Shown here one piece after another: positions 6,370 through 6,390 of a stretch of DNA of 6,390 nt. This stretch comes from Campylobacterales bacterium (lineage in GTDB: Bacteria; Campylobacterota; Campylobacteria; Campylobacterales; Hydrogenimonadaceae), in NCBI GenBank assembly GCA_027065635.1, contig JAMONQ010000169.1, positions 1-6,390 of the forward strand, read 5' to 3'. The position numbers and the translations under genes are program-made. The notes beneath the pieces were generated by a model. That model did no database searches. It saw only the letters and a list, made by a program, of their open reading frames with translations, and had not been told where the DNA came from. Each line of letters starts with the position of its first letter. Position 1 is the first letter of the stretch.

Positions 6370-6390
6370 TGAGACCGTATACCCCCAAAG
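6366..6390 (+). CDS. nuoC: Start of NADH-quinone oxidoreductase subunit C, 3'-partial
   Basis: Only eight codons are visible before the window ends, reading M-M-R-P-Y-T-P-K. Two adjacent ATGs (6366 and 6369) could start it. The first overlaps the nuoB stop in an ATGA arrangement, the second gives a better spacing of eight bases from AAAAGG (6355-6360). nuoC following nuoB is the standard gene order of complex I operons, and the M-R-x-Y-T-P-K beginning is as I recall it for Campylobacterota NuoC. The assignment rests mainly on operon order. Confidence 0.7.

Overview
The window is a compact, single-strand (+) stretch of bacterial chromosome holding the end of one operon and the start of another. 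I infer a Campylobacterota (Epsilonproteobacteria) host, at moderate confidence. The reasons are heavy use of ATA (Ile) and AGA/AGG (Arg) codons despite roughly balanced GC, and a separate nuoC that appears to begin M-M-R-P-Y-T-P-K right after nuoB, as I recall for that phylum. The genus cannot be named from sequence alone.

Region 1 (2-5215) is a complete tripartite RND efflux cassette apart from its 5' end. It encodes a TolC-type outer-membrane channel (5'-truncated by the window edge), a membrane-anchored periplasmic adaptor and a 1026-residue inner-membrane RND permease of the HAE1/AcrB type. The genes overlap by 4 and 8 bases, so they are almost certainly one mRNA with coupled translation. 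Together they would form an envelope-spanning, proton-driven exporter; its substrate cannot be read from the sequence.

Region 2 (5216-5488) is a 273-base AT-rich intergenic gap with more structure than its size suggests. A short hairpin (5228-5248) stands directly after the RND stop. Next come a perfect 14-bp inverted repeat around a 26-base loop (5250-5303), a T8 run (5332-5339), a 17-base palindrome overlapping a possible promoter -35 (5408-5424), and a 16-base palindrome (5455-5470) just upstream of the nuoA ribosome binding site.

Region 3 (5489-6390) is the start of the NADH:quinone oxidoreductase (complex I) operon: nuoA and nuoB complete, nuoC only its first codons. nuoA and nuoB overlap by 19 bases, and nuoB and nuoC by 4 (if nuoC starts at 6366). 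NuoA carries the conserved acidic TM2 pair and NuoB all four cysteines of the N2 iron-sulfur cluster, so both look functional.

I do not see a novel system here. All five main genes belong to well-known families. The points most worth a second look are the intergenic structures and two substitutions in the efflux pump: Asn at the AcrB Lys940 position, and Ala for Ser in the adaptor's hairpin-tip motif.
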